Of a DNA stretch of 64,000 bases, positions 1 to 8,033 are shown piece by piece; position 1 is the first letter of the stretch, and each line of letters begins with the position of its first letter. The translations under genes and the position numbers were made by a program. The notes below the pieces were generated by a model. The model was not told the origin of the DNA and searched no databases. It saw nothing but the letters and a program-made list of their open reading frames with translations. This DNA is from Alphaproteobacteria bacterium (GTDB lineage: Bacteria; Pseudomonadota; Alphaproteobacteria; Micavibrionales; Micavibrionaceae): the NCBI GenBank assembly GCA_020442385.1, contig JAGRKE010000002.1:465838-529837 (forward strand), in the 5' to 3' direction.

Positions 1-741
1 AGCCGCGAATTTGATCTGGACCTCATCCCCACCGCGCCGAGCGTGGTTTATAAAATCAACATGACGAACGGCGAGCAGATCGAGCTTTATAACCCTGTCG
101 ATCTGCCCGATGTTGTGAAAATCAAAACCATTGAAGAGCCGTGGATCAGGGCGACCATCCTTGTGCCCGACGAATATCTCGGCGGCCTTTTGAAACTCTG
201 CCAAGACCGCCGCGGTGTGCAGGAACAGCTCACCTATGTCGGCTCCGGCAGCAATGCCCGCGCGATGCTGGTCTACCGCCTGCCGCTCAACGAAGTGGTG
301 TTTGATTTTTATGACCGCCTGAAAAGCCTGTCGAAGGGTTATGCCAGCTTCGATTACGAGCTGGATGGCTATGGCGAGAATGATCTGGTCAAACTTGAAA
401 TTCGCGTGAATGAAGAACCCGTCGATGCGCTGGCGATGATTGTCCACCGCGACAGCGCCGAGACGCGCGGACGCGGCATGTGCGAACGCCTGAAAGACCT
501 CATCCCGCGCCAGATGTTTAAAATCGCCATTCAGGCGGCCATCGGTGGTAAAATCATCGCGCGTGAAAACGTCTCCGCGCTGCGCAAGGACGTCACCGCA
601 AAATGTTACGGCGGCGACGTATCACGCAAGAAAAAGCTGCTGGAGAAGCAGAAAAAAGGGAAAGCCAAAATGCGCCAATACGGCAATGTTGAAATTCCGC
701 AATCCGCCTTCATCGCCGCTCTCAAAATGGGGGATGAGTGA
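1..741 (+). CDS. lepA: Elongation factor 4 (LepA), C-terminal part, 5' truncated by window edge
   Basis: The reading frame is open from the first base and gives 246 residues that match the C-terminal half of LepA, the ribosome back-translocating GTPase. Visible family landmarks are [12 protein letters not shown] at the left edge, [60 protein letters not shown] and the very conserved [20 protein letters not shown] near the end, which belongs to the LepA-specific C-terminal domain that reaches the peptidyl-transferase centre. The GTPase domain lies outside the window. The GTG at 43 is an internal codon, not a start. The gene ends in Met-Gly-Asp-Glu-stop, within a 17-bp sequence that recurs at the end of the next gene. 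Confidence 0.97.
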   Translation, partial: SREFDLDLIPTAPSVVYKINMTNGEQIELYNPVDLPDVVKIKTIEEPWIRATILVPDEYLGGLLKLCQDRRGVQEQLTYVGSGSNARAMLVYRLPLNEVVFDFYDRLKSLSKGYASFDYELDGYGENDLVKLEIRVNEEPVDALAMIVHRDSAETRGRGMCERLKDLIPRQMFKIAIQAAIGGKIIARENVSALRKDVTAKCYGGDVSRKKKLLEKQKKGKAKMRQYGNVEIPQSAFIAALKMGDE

Positions 742-743
742 TG
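727..743 (+). repeat. 17-bp direct repeat, copy 1 (lepA stop / next start)
   Basis: The sequence ATGGGGGATGAGTGATG is present here and again, identically, at 1572-1588. Each copy contains the last codons of the upstream gene (Met-Gly-Asp-Glu-stop) and the start ATG of the downstream gene. The two copies bracket the FkbM gene exactly. Confidence 0.9.
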
Positions 744-1586
744 AGCCGCGGCTGGGCGAAAATTCTGCACGGTGTAAACACCACCCTCACCGCGCCCCTC
801 TCGCCGCGTCAAAAAGCAAAAACACTCGCGCGCCTTGGCAACCACCTGCTTGAAAGCGGGCATAAGCGCATCACCACCAAACATGGCGATCTGCAATTGC
901 TGGCCGGACTGGGCGCGGAAATCGCCAGCGCCGTACAAAGCTTCTTCAGCGACGAACCTGAAACCTTGTATTTCATCGACGAGCATATCCAGCCCGGCGA
1001 GCTGTTCTGGGATATCGGCGCGAATATCGGCCTGTACAGCCTCTACGCGGCGCAGCGCGGGATTGAGGTTGATGCGTTCGAGCCCAGCGGCATTAATTTC
1101 GGAATTTTGATCCGCCATATCTTCATGAACACGCTGGATGCCCACATCAACCCCTATTGCATTGCCCTGTCCGATTATAACGGCCTTGGCCGCCTCAATA
1201 TGAACAGCGCCGATGCGGGCCATGCCTCTAACGCGCTGAATGAAAGCCGCGACCAGCACAAAGATTTCGCCCCCGCCTACAGCCAGGGCACAATCAGCAT
1301 CACCGGCGATGACTTCGCCAGCCGGTATGATCGATGGCCCGACCATATCAAGCTGGATGTGGATGGGATTGAACCGCTGATTTTAAAAGGCATGCCGAAC
1401 GTTTTAAACAAAGCCAAATCGGTTCTGGTTGAGATTGAGGGCCGCAACGCCGCCCACGATCAAGACATCCTCACCATGCTTGAACAGGCCGGCCTGTCCG
1501 AACACCCCCTCTCCTTTGAAGGCGGCAAACAACGCAACCGCCTGTTTGTGCGAGAGCGCGCCGCGATCGAGATGGGGGATGAGTGA
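741..1586 (+). CDS. FkbM-family SAM-dependent methyltransferase
   Basis: A 281-residue protein with a Rossmann-type methyltransferase fold. The SAM-binding motif FWDIGANIGLYSL is at about residues 89-101, the acidic motif VDAFEP follows at about 110, and LDVDGIEPLILKGM is the typical late FkbM motif. FkbM enzymes O-methylate sugars or polyketides; the substrate cannot be told here. The ATG at 741 overlaps the lepA stop (an in-frame GTG sits at 738), so translation is probably coupled to lepA. The gene is bounded by perfect 17-bp repeats and ends with the same four codons as lepA, suggesting insertion behind lepA by recombination or a tandem-type event. Confidence 0.85.
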   Translation: MSRGWAKILHGVNTTLTAPLSPRQKAKTLARLGNHLLESGHKRITTKHGDLQLLAGLGAEIASAVQSFFSDEPETLYFIDEHIQPGELFWDIGANIGLYSLYAAQRGIEVDAFEPSGINFGILIRHIFMNTLDAHINPYCIALSDYNGLGRLNMNSADAGHASNALNESRDQHKDFAPAYSQGTISITGDDFASRYDRWPDHIKLDVDGIEPLILKGMPNVLNKAKSVLVEIEGRNAAHDQDILTMLEQAGLSEHPLSFEGGKQRNRLFVRERAAIEMGDE

Positions 1587-1588
1587 TG
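1572..1588 (+). repeat. 17-bp direct repeat, copy 2 (FkbM stop / OLD start)
   Basis: Identical to 727-743. Here it forms the end of the methyltransferase gene and supplies the start ATG (1586) of the ATPase gene that follows. Confidence 0.9.
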
Positions 1589-3295
1589 GCGCTTTATGAA
1601 GAAGTCAAATCTATAGGAGTAGCCAACCACAAATGCTTTGATTCTCCACCGCAAGGTTTTGAAGAGATAAAGCCAATAAACATTATAATTGGAAGAAACA
1701 GCAGCGGTAAATCTAGCCTTCTTGATCTAATTGAATATGCCGTATGGTTGTCTAAAAAAAACTACAATGGGGAACGTAAAGAACAAGTTCTGCAACAATG
1801 CAAAAAAGGGAAAAACAACCAACAAACACTAATAGTTACCAGACAGCCTATTTTGGAAGAATACTTTCCGAAGCTTTTTGATATGAGACAACCTCAAGGG
1901 AGACAATTCGCGCAGCAGTGTTTTGGTAATGACATTTTTTGCTCATTAGAATTAGATGGAAATTACAAGTTTATAAATTATTCCTTTAATGCAACAGGCA
2001 ATATATGGGAGGACAACGGAAAACGCCTAGCGGGCATACTAAAAAATCCTTTCATAGGGCTTGAGGTAAAAAAAATATCTGCCGAACGTGCCGTAGAACC
2101 CGAAGGGGCACACAGCAACCCTTTATTACCATCAGGACAAGGTTTAACGAACTTATACAGAAAGTATTTAAATGAGTTAGATCGCCCTACAGATCTTGTG
2201 GAAAAAGTAATTTTAGATGATCTCAATTTAATCATGAGCCCAGATGCTCATTATTCTCGGATATACATTCAGCAACTTGGTGAAGGAAGAGATAGCTGGG
2301 AACTGCAGCTAAAAGAAGACGATAAGGGAACTGTTAAGCTTTCCGACAGCGGATCGGGATTGAAAACAGTTTTATTTGTTCTCGCATATATTCATCTTGT
2401 CCCAGATTTAGAAAAAAAGACTTTAAATAAATATGTTTTTCTTTTTGAAGAGCTTGAAAACAATTTACATCCAGCATTACAAAGACGACTTCACAAATAT
2501 ATACGTGACAAATGCAAAAAACATAAATGCACTTTTTTTATGACCACGCATTCGAACGTGGTAATTGATATTTATGGACAAGACCCGATCTCACAAATTG
2601 TTCATGTAACACATGATGGCAAAAGCTCCGTTGCAAATACGGTGAAAACCTATGTTCAAAACAAGGGAATACTGGATGACCTCGATGTAAGGGCAAGCGA
2701 CTTACTGCAATCAAACGGTATCATATGGGTAGAAGGGCCATCGGACAGATTATATTTTAACCGTTGGATAGAACTTTTTTCTGGAGGAGAGCTTAAAGAA
2801 AATATCCATTATCAGTGCATTCCTTATGGCGGGCGATTGCTTGCTCACTTGGATGCAAACGATCCAGATGTCGACCCGCAAGAACTAGTAAAAATATTAA
2901 GAGTTAATTCTAACGCTATCATAATGATAGATAGTGACTTTAGCCCATCTAAGCAAAACTTGAGCTCAACAAAGCAAAGGATTGCACAAGAAATATCCAA
3001 TATGAATGGCCTTGCCTGGGTTACAGAAGGAAAAGAGATAGAAAACTATATCCCTAAACAGGCAATTCAGCAGCTTTATTCTAAGTGTGGTAAACAAGTA
3101 GGAAAATTCCAATCCTTTCCTGAATATTTAAACAAATGGGAAAAAGGTGCAGGTGAAAAATTCAAAAGAGGCAAACCTATGTTTGCAGAAAAAATTATTC
3201 CTCATATTACTTTGGAAGATTCAAAACGTATGCATGATTTAGAAGAACGCATGAATGAATGCATTAGCTATATAAAAAATTGGAACAAATTGTAA
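1586..3295 (+). CDS. OLD-family ATP-dependent nuclease (AAA ATPase + TOPRIM)
   Basis: A 569-residue protein. Walker A GRNSSGKSS lies at residues 36-44, the ABC-type signature-like LSDSGSGLKT in the middle, and Walker B FLFEELENNLHP near residue 290 followed by FFMTTHSN (H-loop). The C-terminal half has TOPRIM motifs: VEGPSD at about 382 and IMIDSD at about 446-451. This domain order is that of OLD (overcoming lysogenization defect) nucleases, many of which act in phage defence. No UvrD-type helicase (as in Gabija) lies beside it, so it resembles the stand-alone class. It is visibly AT-richer than lepA and the methyltransferase, suggesting horizontal acquisition. Its ATG overlaps the upstream stop codon. 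Confidence 0.85.
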   Translation: MALYEEVKSIGVANHKCFDSPPQGFEEIKPINIIIGRNSSGKSSLLDLIEYAVWLSKKNYNGERKEQVLQQCKKGKNNQQTLIVTRQPILEEYFPKLFDMRQPQGRQFAQQCFGNDIFCSLELDGNYKFINYSFNATGNIWEDNGKRLAGILKNPFIGLEVKKISAERAVEPEGAHSNPLLPSGQGLTNLYRKYLNELDRPTDLVEKVILDDLNLIMSPDAHYSRIYIQQLGEGRDSWELQLKEDDKGTVKLSDSGSGLKTVLFVLAYIHLVPDLEKKTLNKYVFLFEELENNLHPALQRRLHKYIRDKCKKHKCTFFMTTHSNVVIDIYGQDPISQIVHVTHDGKSSVANTVKTYVQNKGILDDLDVRASDLLQSNGIIWVEGPSDRLYFNRWIELFSGGELKENIHYQCIPYGGRLLAHLDANDPDVDPQELVKILRVNSNAIIMIDSDFSPSKQNLSSTKQRIAQEISNMNGLAWVTEGKEIENYIPKQAIQQLYSKCGKQVGKFQSFPEYLNKWEKGAGEKFKRGKPMFAEKIIPHITLEDSKRMHDLEERMNECISYIKNWNKL

Positions 3296-3373
3296 AAACT
3301 TTCACTTTATCTTGTCCAATAAGGAATAATATCCTATAATCAATCCCGATAGACGCCTTCGTGCGTCCGCCAG

Positions 3374-3407
3374 TCCTCCGAAGCCTTGTGCTAAGGAGGA
3401 TTTTTTT
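3374..3407 (+). terminator. Intrinsic terminator after the OLD gene
   Basis: Stem TCCTCC / GGAGGA (3374-3379 with 3395-3400), with AGC/GCT pairing inside, is followed directly by seven T residues. It lies about 80 bp after the OLD stop codon and would end the lepA-FkbM-OLD transcript. Confidence 0.7.
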
Positions 3408-3416
3408 ATGGGCCTT

Positions 3417-3482
3417 CGTCATTGCGAGCGTAGCGAAGCAATCCATGGATTGCCGCGTCGGCTACGCCTCCTCGCAATGACG
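3417..3482. repeat. REP/MITE-like palindromic repeat (CGTCATTGCGAG type)
   Basis: Perfect 12-bp terminal inverted repeats CGTCATTGCGAG (3417-3428) and CTCGCAATGACG (3471-3482), with nested pairing GCGTAGC/GCTACGC and a central palindrome GCAATCCATGGATTGC (3438-3453). Elements starting CATTGCGAG with an internal GCAATCC are a recurrent dispersed palindrome in diverse bacterial genomes. No coding capacity. Confidence 0.75.
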
Positions 3483-3503
3483 GATTGGGAACGCTAAGGG
3501 AGT

Positions 3504-3580
3504 GGGCCCGGTGGGCCCATCTGCCCTAACGCGTTGAGCCAGCACGAAAGCGGCGGACCCGCGCGGGTCCAGATGGGCCC
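3504..3580. repeat. GC-rich nested inverted repeats upstream of the SIMPL gene
   Basis: GGGCCCATCTG (3513-3523) pairs with CAGATGGGCCC (3570-3580), and just inside the right arm is a perfect 16-bp palindrome GGACCCGCGCGGGTCC (3555-3570). An additional GGGCCC lies at 3504-3509. With the element at 3417-3482 it fills the approximately 350-bp space between the OLD and SIMPL genes. It could be a second mobile palindrome or a structured leader; no promoter was clear. Confidence 0.55.
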
Positions 3581-3652
3581 GAATTTATCCTTTCGCCGCG
3601 CGGCGCTATATCCTATGATGCCCGCATCGAATTTGAACCAGAGGAGACCCGC

Positions 3653-4393
3653 ATGATGCGCCCCATTTTAATCGCTGCTTTTGCCCTGATCACCCTTATC
3701 CCTGCGGCGGCGAACGCCGAAACAAAGGACCCTGTGTTCCTGCTGAATAACGATGAATCGCTCCTGCACATCTCCGCGACCGAGCAGCGCGAAGTGGATC
3801 AGGATTTGCTGATCGCGAATTTGCGCATTGAGGTCGAGGATAAGAGCAACAAAACCGTGCAAAACGATGTGAACACGGCGATGAAAAAAGCGCTGGATCT
3901 GGCCAAGAATTACAAAGACGTAAAGGCCGTAACGCGCGGATACAACGTCTATCAATATGACCGCAATGGCGGGCGCAAAGACCGCACGCCTGATATGGTC
4001 TGGAAGGGGCAGCAGTCGGTTGAGCTGAAATCTAAAAACTCTGAAGAGCTGCTGGAGCTTGCTGGAAAAATTCAAGAAGCCGGATTTTTGATGAACGGGC
4101 TGAGCTATACGCTCTCCCCCGAAGTCGCCGCGCAGGTGCAAGATGAGATGCTCGAGGCCGCGCTTGAGAAGCTGCGTACCCGCGCCGAGCGCGCGGCGAA
4201 AGCTCTGGGCAAATCCAAAGCCGAGCTAAAGGAAATCAACACCAATGGCAATTACGTGCCCCAGCCGCCGATGTATGCACGCGGGATGGAAATGATGGCC
4301 ATGGCCGCCGATGCGAAAATGGCCGCGCCGGTTGCATCACCGGGTGAGACCACAATCACCATGAATGTGAGCGCCAAAGCCCTGCTGAAATAG
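3653..4393 (+). CDS. SIMPL (DUF541) domain periplasmic protein
   Basis: A 246-residue protein with a signal peptide (MMRPILIAAFALITLIPAAANA, cleaved after about residue 22) and the SIMPL/DUF541 arrangement: an early HISATEQREV strand, VEDKSNKTVQNDVNTAMKKAL helix, the NVYQYDR segment, a long helix EAALEKLRTRAERAAKALG and a final conserved strand TTITMNVSAKALL. Family members are periplasmic or outer-membrane-associated proteins of poorly defined function. A good ribosome site (GAGGAG, 3641-3646) precedes ATG 3653. A hairpin with a T-run follows the stop codon. Confidence 0.85.
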   Translation: MMRPILIAAFALITLIPAAANAETKDPVFLLNNDESLLHISATEQREVDQDLLIANLRIEVEDKSNKTVQNDVNTAMKKALDLAKNYKDVKAVTRGYNVYQYDRNGGRKDRTPDMVWKGQQSVELKSKNSEELLELAGKIQEAGFLMNGLSYTLSPEVAAQVQDEMLEAALEKLRTRAERAAKALGKSKAELKEINTNGNYVPQPPMYARGMEMMAMAADAKMAAPVASPGETTITMNVSAKALLK

Positions 4394-4422
4394 GCTCTGA
4401 CAATTCTAGAAGGAAAAAGGAA

Positions 4423-4467
4423 GCCCCGCGCAGCATAGGGGGAAGCATGGCCGCGCGGAGCTTTTTT
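4423..4467. terminator. Bidirectional terminator between convergent genes
   Basis: GCCCCGCGC (4423-4431) pairs with GCGCGGAGC (4453-4461) with one mismatch, followed by six T residues on the plus strand. An A-rich stretch on the other side lets it serve the convergent minus-strand gene too. Confidence 0.65.
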
Positions 4468-4480
4468 GCGGGGGCTGCAC

Positions 4481-4903
4481 TTAATCGTGATGCCCTTTTC
4501 CGCGGTGTTTACTGTGGCCCTTACCATGGCCGTTATGATGCGTATCAAAGCGGTAAGTTACGTTGCGGTAATTATGATGATGGCGCGGATACCCCCAGAA
4601 AAAGCTGAAGGTGCTGGCCGGGCGGTAATAATACGGCTCGCGCACCACTATGGTTCGTGCTGGCGCGCCATAAGACACATAATCAGGCGGCGGTGAAATA
4701 CGCTCTCCTGTGCCCTCAATCCTCCAGGCACCATCGGGTTGCAGACAGGCTGTGCCATAACTTTCCACAGGGCGGCCGCCGACATAAACCGTCTTTGTAT
4801 ATTCACGGCAATATTCATTATGCGCCGCCTGCGCCGCGCCGGGGGATACAATAATTGGCAAAGCCAAAACCCCTACGCCTAAAACAATATTTTTGATGTT
4901 CAT
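4481..4903 (-). CDS. Secreted protein with surface-antigen-like motif and His-rich tail
   Basis: A 140-residue protein with a clear signal peptide (hydrophobic IVLGVGVLALPIIV, cleavage near AQA-AH). The segment CREYTKTVYVGGRPVESYG and TACLQPDGAWRI resembles the C-terminal module of alphaproteobacterial 17-kDa/RT0821-type surface antigens, but the glycine-zipper part is absent. The last 35 residues are rich in His, Gly and Lys, suggesting metal binding. ATG 4903 is preceded by AAAGGAGTA. It stands alone, convergent with the SIMPL gene. Function unknown. Confidence 0.75.
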   Translation of the reverse strand: MNIKNIVLGVGVLALPIIVSPGAAQAAHNEYCREYTKTVYVGGRPVESYGTACLQPDGAWRIEGTGERISPPPDYVSYGAPARTIVVREPYYYRPASTFSFFWGYPRHHHNYRNVTYRFDTHHNGHGKGHSKHRGKGHHD

Positions 4904-4988
4904 ATCCTACTCCTTTTTTGGTACATCTAGTGTTCATTCTTACGGAGCTTTAATACCGACCCTTCGTTTTTAAATAAAAAGGATGCTT

Positions 4989-5903
4989 ATGAACCAAAAT
5001 TTACAAAAGCCAATCTCGTCTATCCTTGATGCCATCGGCAACACACCGCTGCTTGATATGGGCGGCGGGCTGTATGCCAAGGCGGAATTCCAAAACCCCT
5101 CAGGCTCGATCAAGGCGCGCATGGCCAAATTCATGATCGAGAAGGCAGAAAGCCAAGGCTTGCTCAAACCCGGTGATACGATTGTAGAATCCACCAGCGG
5201 CAACACGGGCAATGCCATGGCGATGGTTGCCGCCGCTAAAGGTTATAAGATGATTGTGGTGATGCCGGACGGCTATTCCAGCGAGCGCACGCGCATCTCC
5301 AACGGATTTGGCGCGGAAATCCGTTTCGTAGGACACTTCAAAGTCAACGAAGCGCGCGATGAAGCCATTCGCCTGGGCGAGCAAGATGGATATTACTGCC
5401 CGCAGCAATTTGACAATGAATGGAACGTCGAAGAAAACCGCGAGTGGCTTGGCCGCGAGATTATTGAACAACTGCCCGATGGTTTAAAAATCGATGCGAT
5501 TGTGCAGGGCGTGGGCACAGGCGGAACGCTGATCGGTACGGTTCAGGCGCTGCGCCAATGGCATAACCCTGACCTAAAGGGCTTCGCGATGGAGCCATCG
5601 GAATCGCAAATCTTGCAATGCTGCATCGCCGCCGAACACAAAATTGAGGGCATCGCCGATGGCTTTGTTCCCACGATTTACGAGCGCCACGCCGATGAGA
5701 TTGACGGCATCATCCCAATTCAGAGCGATGCAGCGATCGAAGAGGCCAAGCGCTTATGCGCACTTGGCTTATTTGTCGGCCCCAGTTCGGGTGCGAATGT
5801 TTTGGCCGCGCGCGAGCTGCAAAAGCGTGACCCCGAGATCAAAAATATCGTGACCTTTTTGTGTGACAGCGCGGGAAAATATCTTTCTATGATGTTCCCC
5901 TAG
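4989..5903 (+). CDS. Cysteine synthase-like PLP-dependent enzyme (beta family)
   Basis: A 304-residue enzyme of the fold-type II PLP family. The PLP lysine sits in NPSGSIKARMA, the substrate-binding loop is STSGNTGNAMA, the phosphate-binding loop is GVGTGGTLIG, and the C-terminal cofactor serine is in FLCDSAGKYLS. Overall it is most like O-acetylserine sulfhydrylase (cysteine synthase), though cystathionine-beta-synthase-type or other beta-replacing activity cannot be excluded. The ribosome site AAGGA (4979-4983) overlaps an upstream in-frame ATG at 4983, so ATG 4989 is the more likely start. Confidence 0.85.
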   Translation: MNQNLQKPISSILDAIGNTPLLDMGGGLYAKAEFQNPSGSIKARMAKFMIEKAESQGLLKPGDTIVESTSGNTGNAMAMVAAAKGYKMIVVMPDGYSSERTRISNGFGAEIRFVGHFKVNEARDEAIRLGEQDGYYCPQQFDNEWNVEENREWLGREIIEQLPDGLKIDAIVQGVGTGGTLIGTVQALRQWHNPDLKGFAMEPSESQILQCCIAAEHKIEGIADGFVPTIYERHADEIDGIIPIQSDAAIEEAKRLCALGLFVGPSSGANVLAARELQKRDPEIKNIVTFLCDSAGKYLSMMFP

Positions 5904-5922
5904 GGCATGTTAAAACCGAATT

Positions 5923-6909
5923 ATGAACGATTTACCGCCCTCTGATTTGCAACGCCGCGAGGATGCCCGTTTTCAGCAAGATGTTGAACAGCTGATAGAT
6001 AGTGCCGAGCGCACCCGCCTGCATCATATGAAGGTGCAACGCAGCCGCAACTTGCTCTCATTATTCTCAGGCATCGTAACCGTGATTGCGGGCGCAGCCG
6101 GGTTTGGCTGGTTCTTTTTAATGCAAGGACAATTGATGTTTGGTATTGCCGCTATGGCCGCCGGAATCGCGCCGCTGATCCTCATGAAATTCTGGGCCGC
6201 GCAACCTGTGAAAGCCTATATACGAAGCCATAAAACCGAGTTTATGCCGCAGATGGCCGATTTGCTGGGCGGGTTGAAATTTTACCCCGCGCGCGGAATT
6301 AGCCGCAAAATCGTGAGCAAGACAGGCGTTATTCCGCCCCATGAAATTTACAAAGCCGAAGATTGCTTCATGGGTAAATATAAGAATGTGAAAGTGATTT
6401 TCTCCGAAGCGCGCCTTTATAAAACCAAACGGGATAAAGAGCCGGTTTTTGACGGGATATTCGTGCTGCTGGAAATTGGCGATAAAATGATTGAGGGCCA
6501 TACGATTTTAACCGCTGATGGCGCTCTGGCCAAACGCGCCGCGCCGACGCTATGGCGTAAATTTACGCCCGTGAATATTCAAACCGCCAACCCCAGCTGG
6601 AACCGCTTTCAGATATTTTCCACCAAGCCGGAGAGTGCCGAATTGCTGGTGGGAGAAAAATTCCTCAAAGAACTGGCCGAAGCGGCGGAAATTTTCAACG
6701 ATGCGCCCTTAAGCGCCGCCCTGTTCGCCGGAAAATATATCTTCATCGCCATTCCGTATGAGGAAGATATGTTCGAAGCCTCTAACATGCATGTGCCGGT
6801 AACAACGAAACGTCACGCCCTACAGTGTAAGAAGGAGATTGAGCAGCTTCTGGAGATTATTGACGTTTTTGATGTTTATAAGGCGCAAGTACCCGGATCA
6901 GTTTCTTAA
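5923..6909 (+). CDS. DUF3137-type membrane protein
   Basis: A 328-residue protein: a charged N-terminal cytosolic segment, two adjacent membrane helices at about residues 45-67 and 72-89, then a soluble domain of about 240 residues containing FMGKYKNVKVIFSEARLY and KPVFDGIFVLLEIGDK-like strands. The layout (helical hairpin followed by a galanin-like/DUF3137 soluble domain) fits DUF3137; function unknown. It starts 20 bp after the cysteine synthase-like gene, so the two may be co-transcribed. Its stop overlaps the convergent gene's stop by 4 bp. Confidence 0.65.
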   Translation: MNDLPPSDLQRREDARFQQDVEQLIDSAERTRLHHMKVQRSRNLLSLFSGIVTVIAGAAGFGWFFLMQGQLMFGIAAMAAGIAPLILMKFWAAQPVKAYIRSHKTEFMPQMADLLGGLKFYPARGISRKIVSKTGVIPPHEIYKAEDCFMGKYKNVKVIFSEARLYKTKRDKEPVFDGIFVLLEIGDKMIEGHTILTADGALAKRAAPTLWRKFTPVNIQTANPSWNRFQIFSTKPESAELLVGEKFLKELAEAAEIFNDAPLSAALFAGKYIFIAIPYEEDMFEASNMHVPVTTKRHALQCKKEIEQLLEIIDVFDVYKAQVPGSVS

Positions 6910-7238
6910 CCGATCTGCACGCGCAGCATAACCTGATCATCTTTAATGAGAACGGATTTGCGCGCGCCTTTAGGCAAAGGAATTCCCAGCCCGCGGCAAA
7001 ACAACATTAAGGCCGCCGCCAGAAAGTCACGGCTATATTCACGCTGATGAATAGAATCTTCGGCATCATGCGGATTTTCAATCGTTACAATCAGATTCGA
7101 ATCATCGCTGTCATCCACCTTAAGCGCTGTAATGCGGCCCGGCGGCGGTTTTTTGATCTGTTTTTGAGAACATAAAGCAAAGATCGCTTTATAGATTTCT
7201 TCGTTGTTAAAGATGATCCGGCGGTCCTCTTTAGGCAT
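6906..7238 (-). CDS. Conserved-looking hypothetical protein (110 aa)
   Basis: A 110-residue cytosolic protein with no signal peptide or membrane segment. It has a predicted alpha/beta make-up, with a basic KKPPPGRITALKV segment, an acidic DDSDDSNLIVTIENP strand pair and a hydrophobic helix RDFLAAALMLFCRGLGIPLPKGARKS. The product is not recognised. It is a single gene convergent with the DUF3137 gene. Confidence 0.6.
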   Translation of the reverse strand: MPKEDRRIIFNNEEIYKAIFALCSQKQIKKPPPGRITALKVDDSDDSNLIVTIENPHDAEDSIHQREYSRDFLAAALMLFCRGLGIPLPKGARKSVLIKDDQVMLRVQIG

Positions 7239-7497
7239 CTTGGCCCCCGTATTGATAAAAACCCACGTCTAGATACTAAACTATTCGATAATAAGTGCGA
7301 TAGCACGCAAAAAACTTACGGTTACACTCTCGCCATTTATCTCATAAAAATCAAGGGGTTAAAATAGATAAAATTTTATACAAATACTATATAAGTAAAA
7401 AATAAGTAAAAAAAGCATTTATTAGATAAAATGCGACCTATATTTAAACGAATATTTACTGCCGGTCCCTATTATACAAGAAAAAAGAGGGGCCGTT
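7239..7497. other. AT-rich intergenic region
   Basis: About 260 bp with a central very AT-rich block (7370-7450). A TATTAT at 7470-7475 could be a -10 box for the plus-strand gene at 7498, but no convincing -35 is placed at normal spacing. No RNA gene or repeat was seen. Confidence 0.3.
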
Positions 7498-7995
7498 ATG
7501 GTGAACAACAACAAGACAAACGAGCTGGTAAACAGTCAGATAAAACAGATTGAGGGTGTTTTATTTTCCGCGATGAAGGCGTTGAGCACATTGGCGCCTC
7601 ACCCGGATAAACCTCACCAAAGCGGTCCCCTATTTATCCAAGCCGATTCAGCCTACAAGCCCGCCGCAGAGTATGACGGCATGCTCGGAAGCCTATTGAT
7701 CGAAAGCACGCTGGGCGGAGCCTTCGGCAGCGCCGCAGCCGGTATTGGCTGGAACGATATTCTCGAATGCGTTAGTGATTTCATGCAAGACCGCCAAAGC
7801 GCTCCAGCAGCCTATAAAGTTGGTCAATCGCGCGCTTTGTGCTCCACTTTCAACACAAATAGTGACACATCGGCGCTTCTGGCCGCTTATATGCGCGACC
7901 TTCCACGCCGCTTAGGAATGGAGCGCTGGGTTGCAGATTATCAGCGCAAGCTCTACGCCCTGCAAAAGCACGCAGCAATGGGGCTGGCCGCTTAA
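7498..7995 (+). CDS. Hypothetical protein (165 aa)
   Basis: A 165-residue protein of mainly helical prediction, with a small-residue-rich stretch LGGAFGSAAAGIGWNDIL in the middle and a basic C-terminal helix. No recognised domain, signal peptide or membrane segment. It is preceded by AAAAGAGGGG (ribosome site) and a long AT-rich region. It lies 38 bp before the next plus-strand gene, so the two probably form a unit. Confidence 0.6.
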   Translation: MVNNNKTNELVNSQIKQIEGVLFSAMKALSTLAPHPDKPHQSGPLFIQADSAYKPAAEYDGMLGSLLIESTLGGAFGSAAAGIGWNDILECVSDFMQDRQSAPAAYKVGQSRALCSTFNTNSDTSALLAAYMRDLPRRLGMERWVADYQRKLYALQKHAAMGLAA

Positions 7996-8033
7996 TTAAT
8001 ATTCACGTATGATGGACTTGGAGACAGGCTATC

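Noticed and set aside
606..1346. Long minus-strand frame opposite lepA/FkbM
   Set aside because: It is the antisense of two clearly coding genes and shows no recognisable protein features or ribosome site.
1586..3295. Gabija defence system
   Set aside because: The GajA-like ATPase-TOPRIM gene has no adjacent UvrD-type helicase; the following gene is a SIMPL protein after a terminator.
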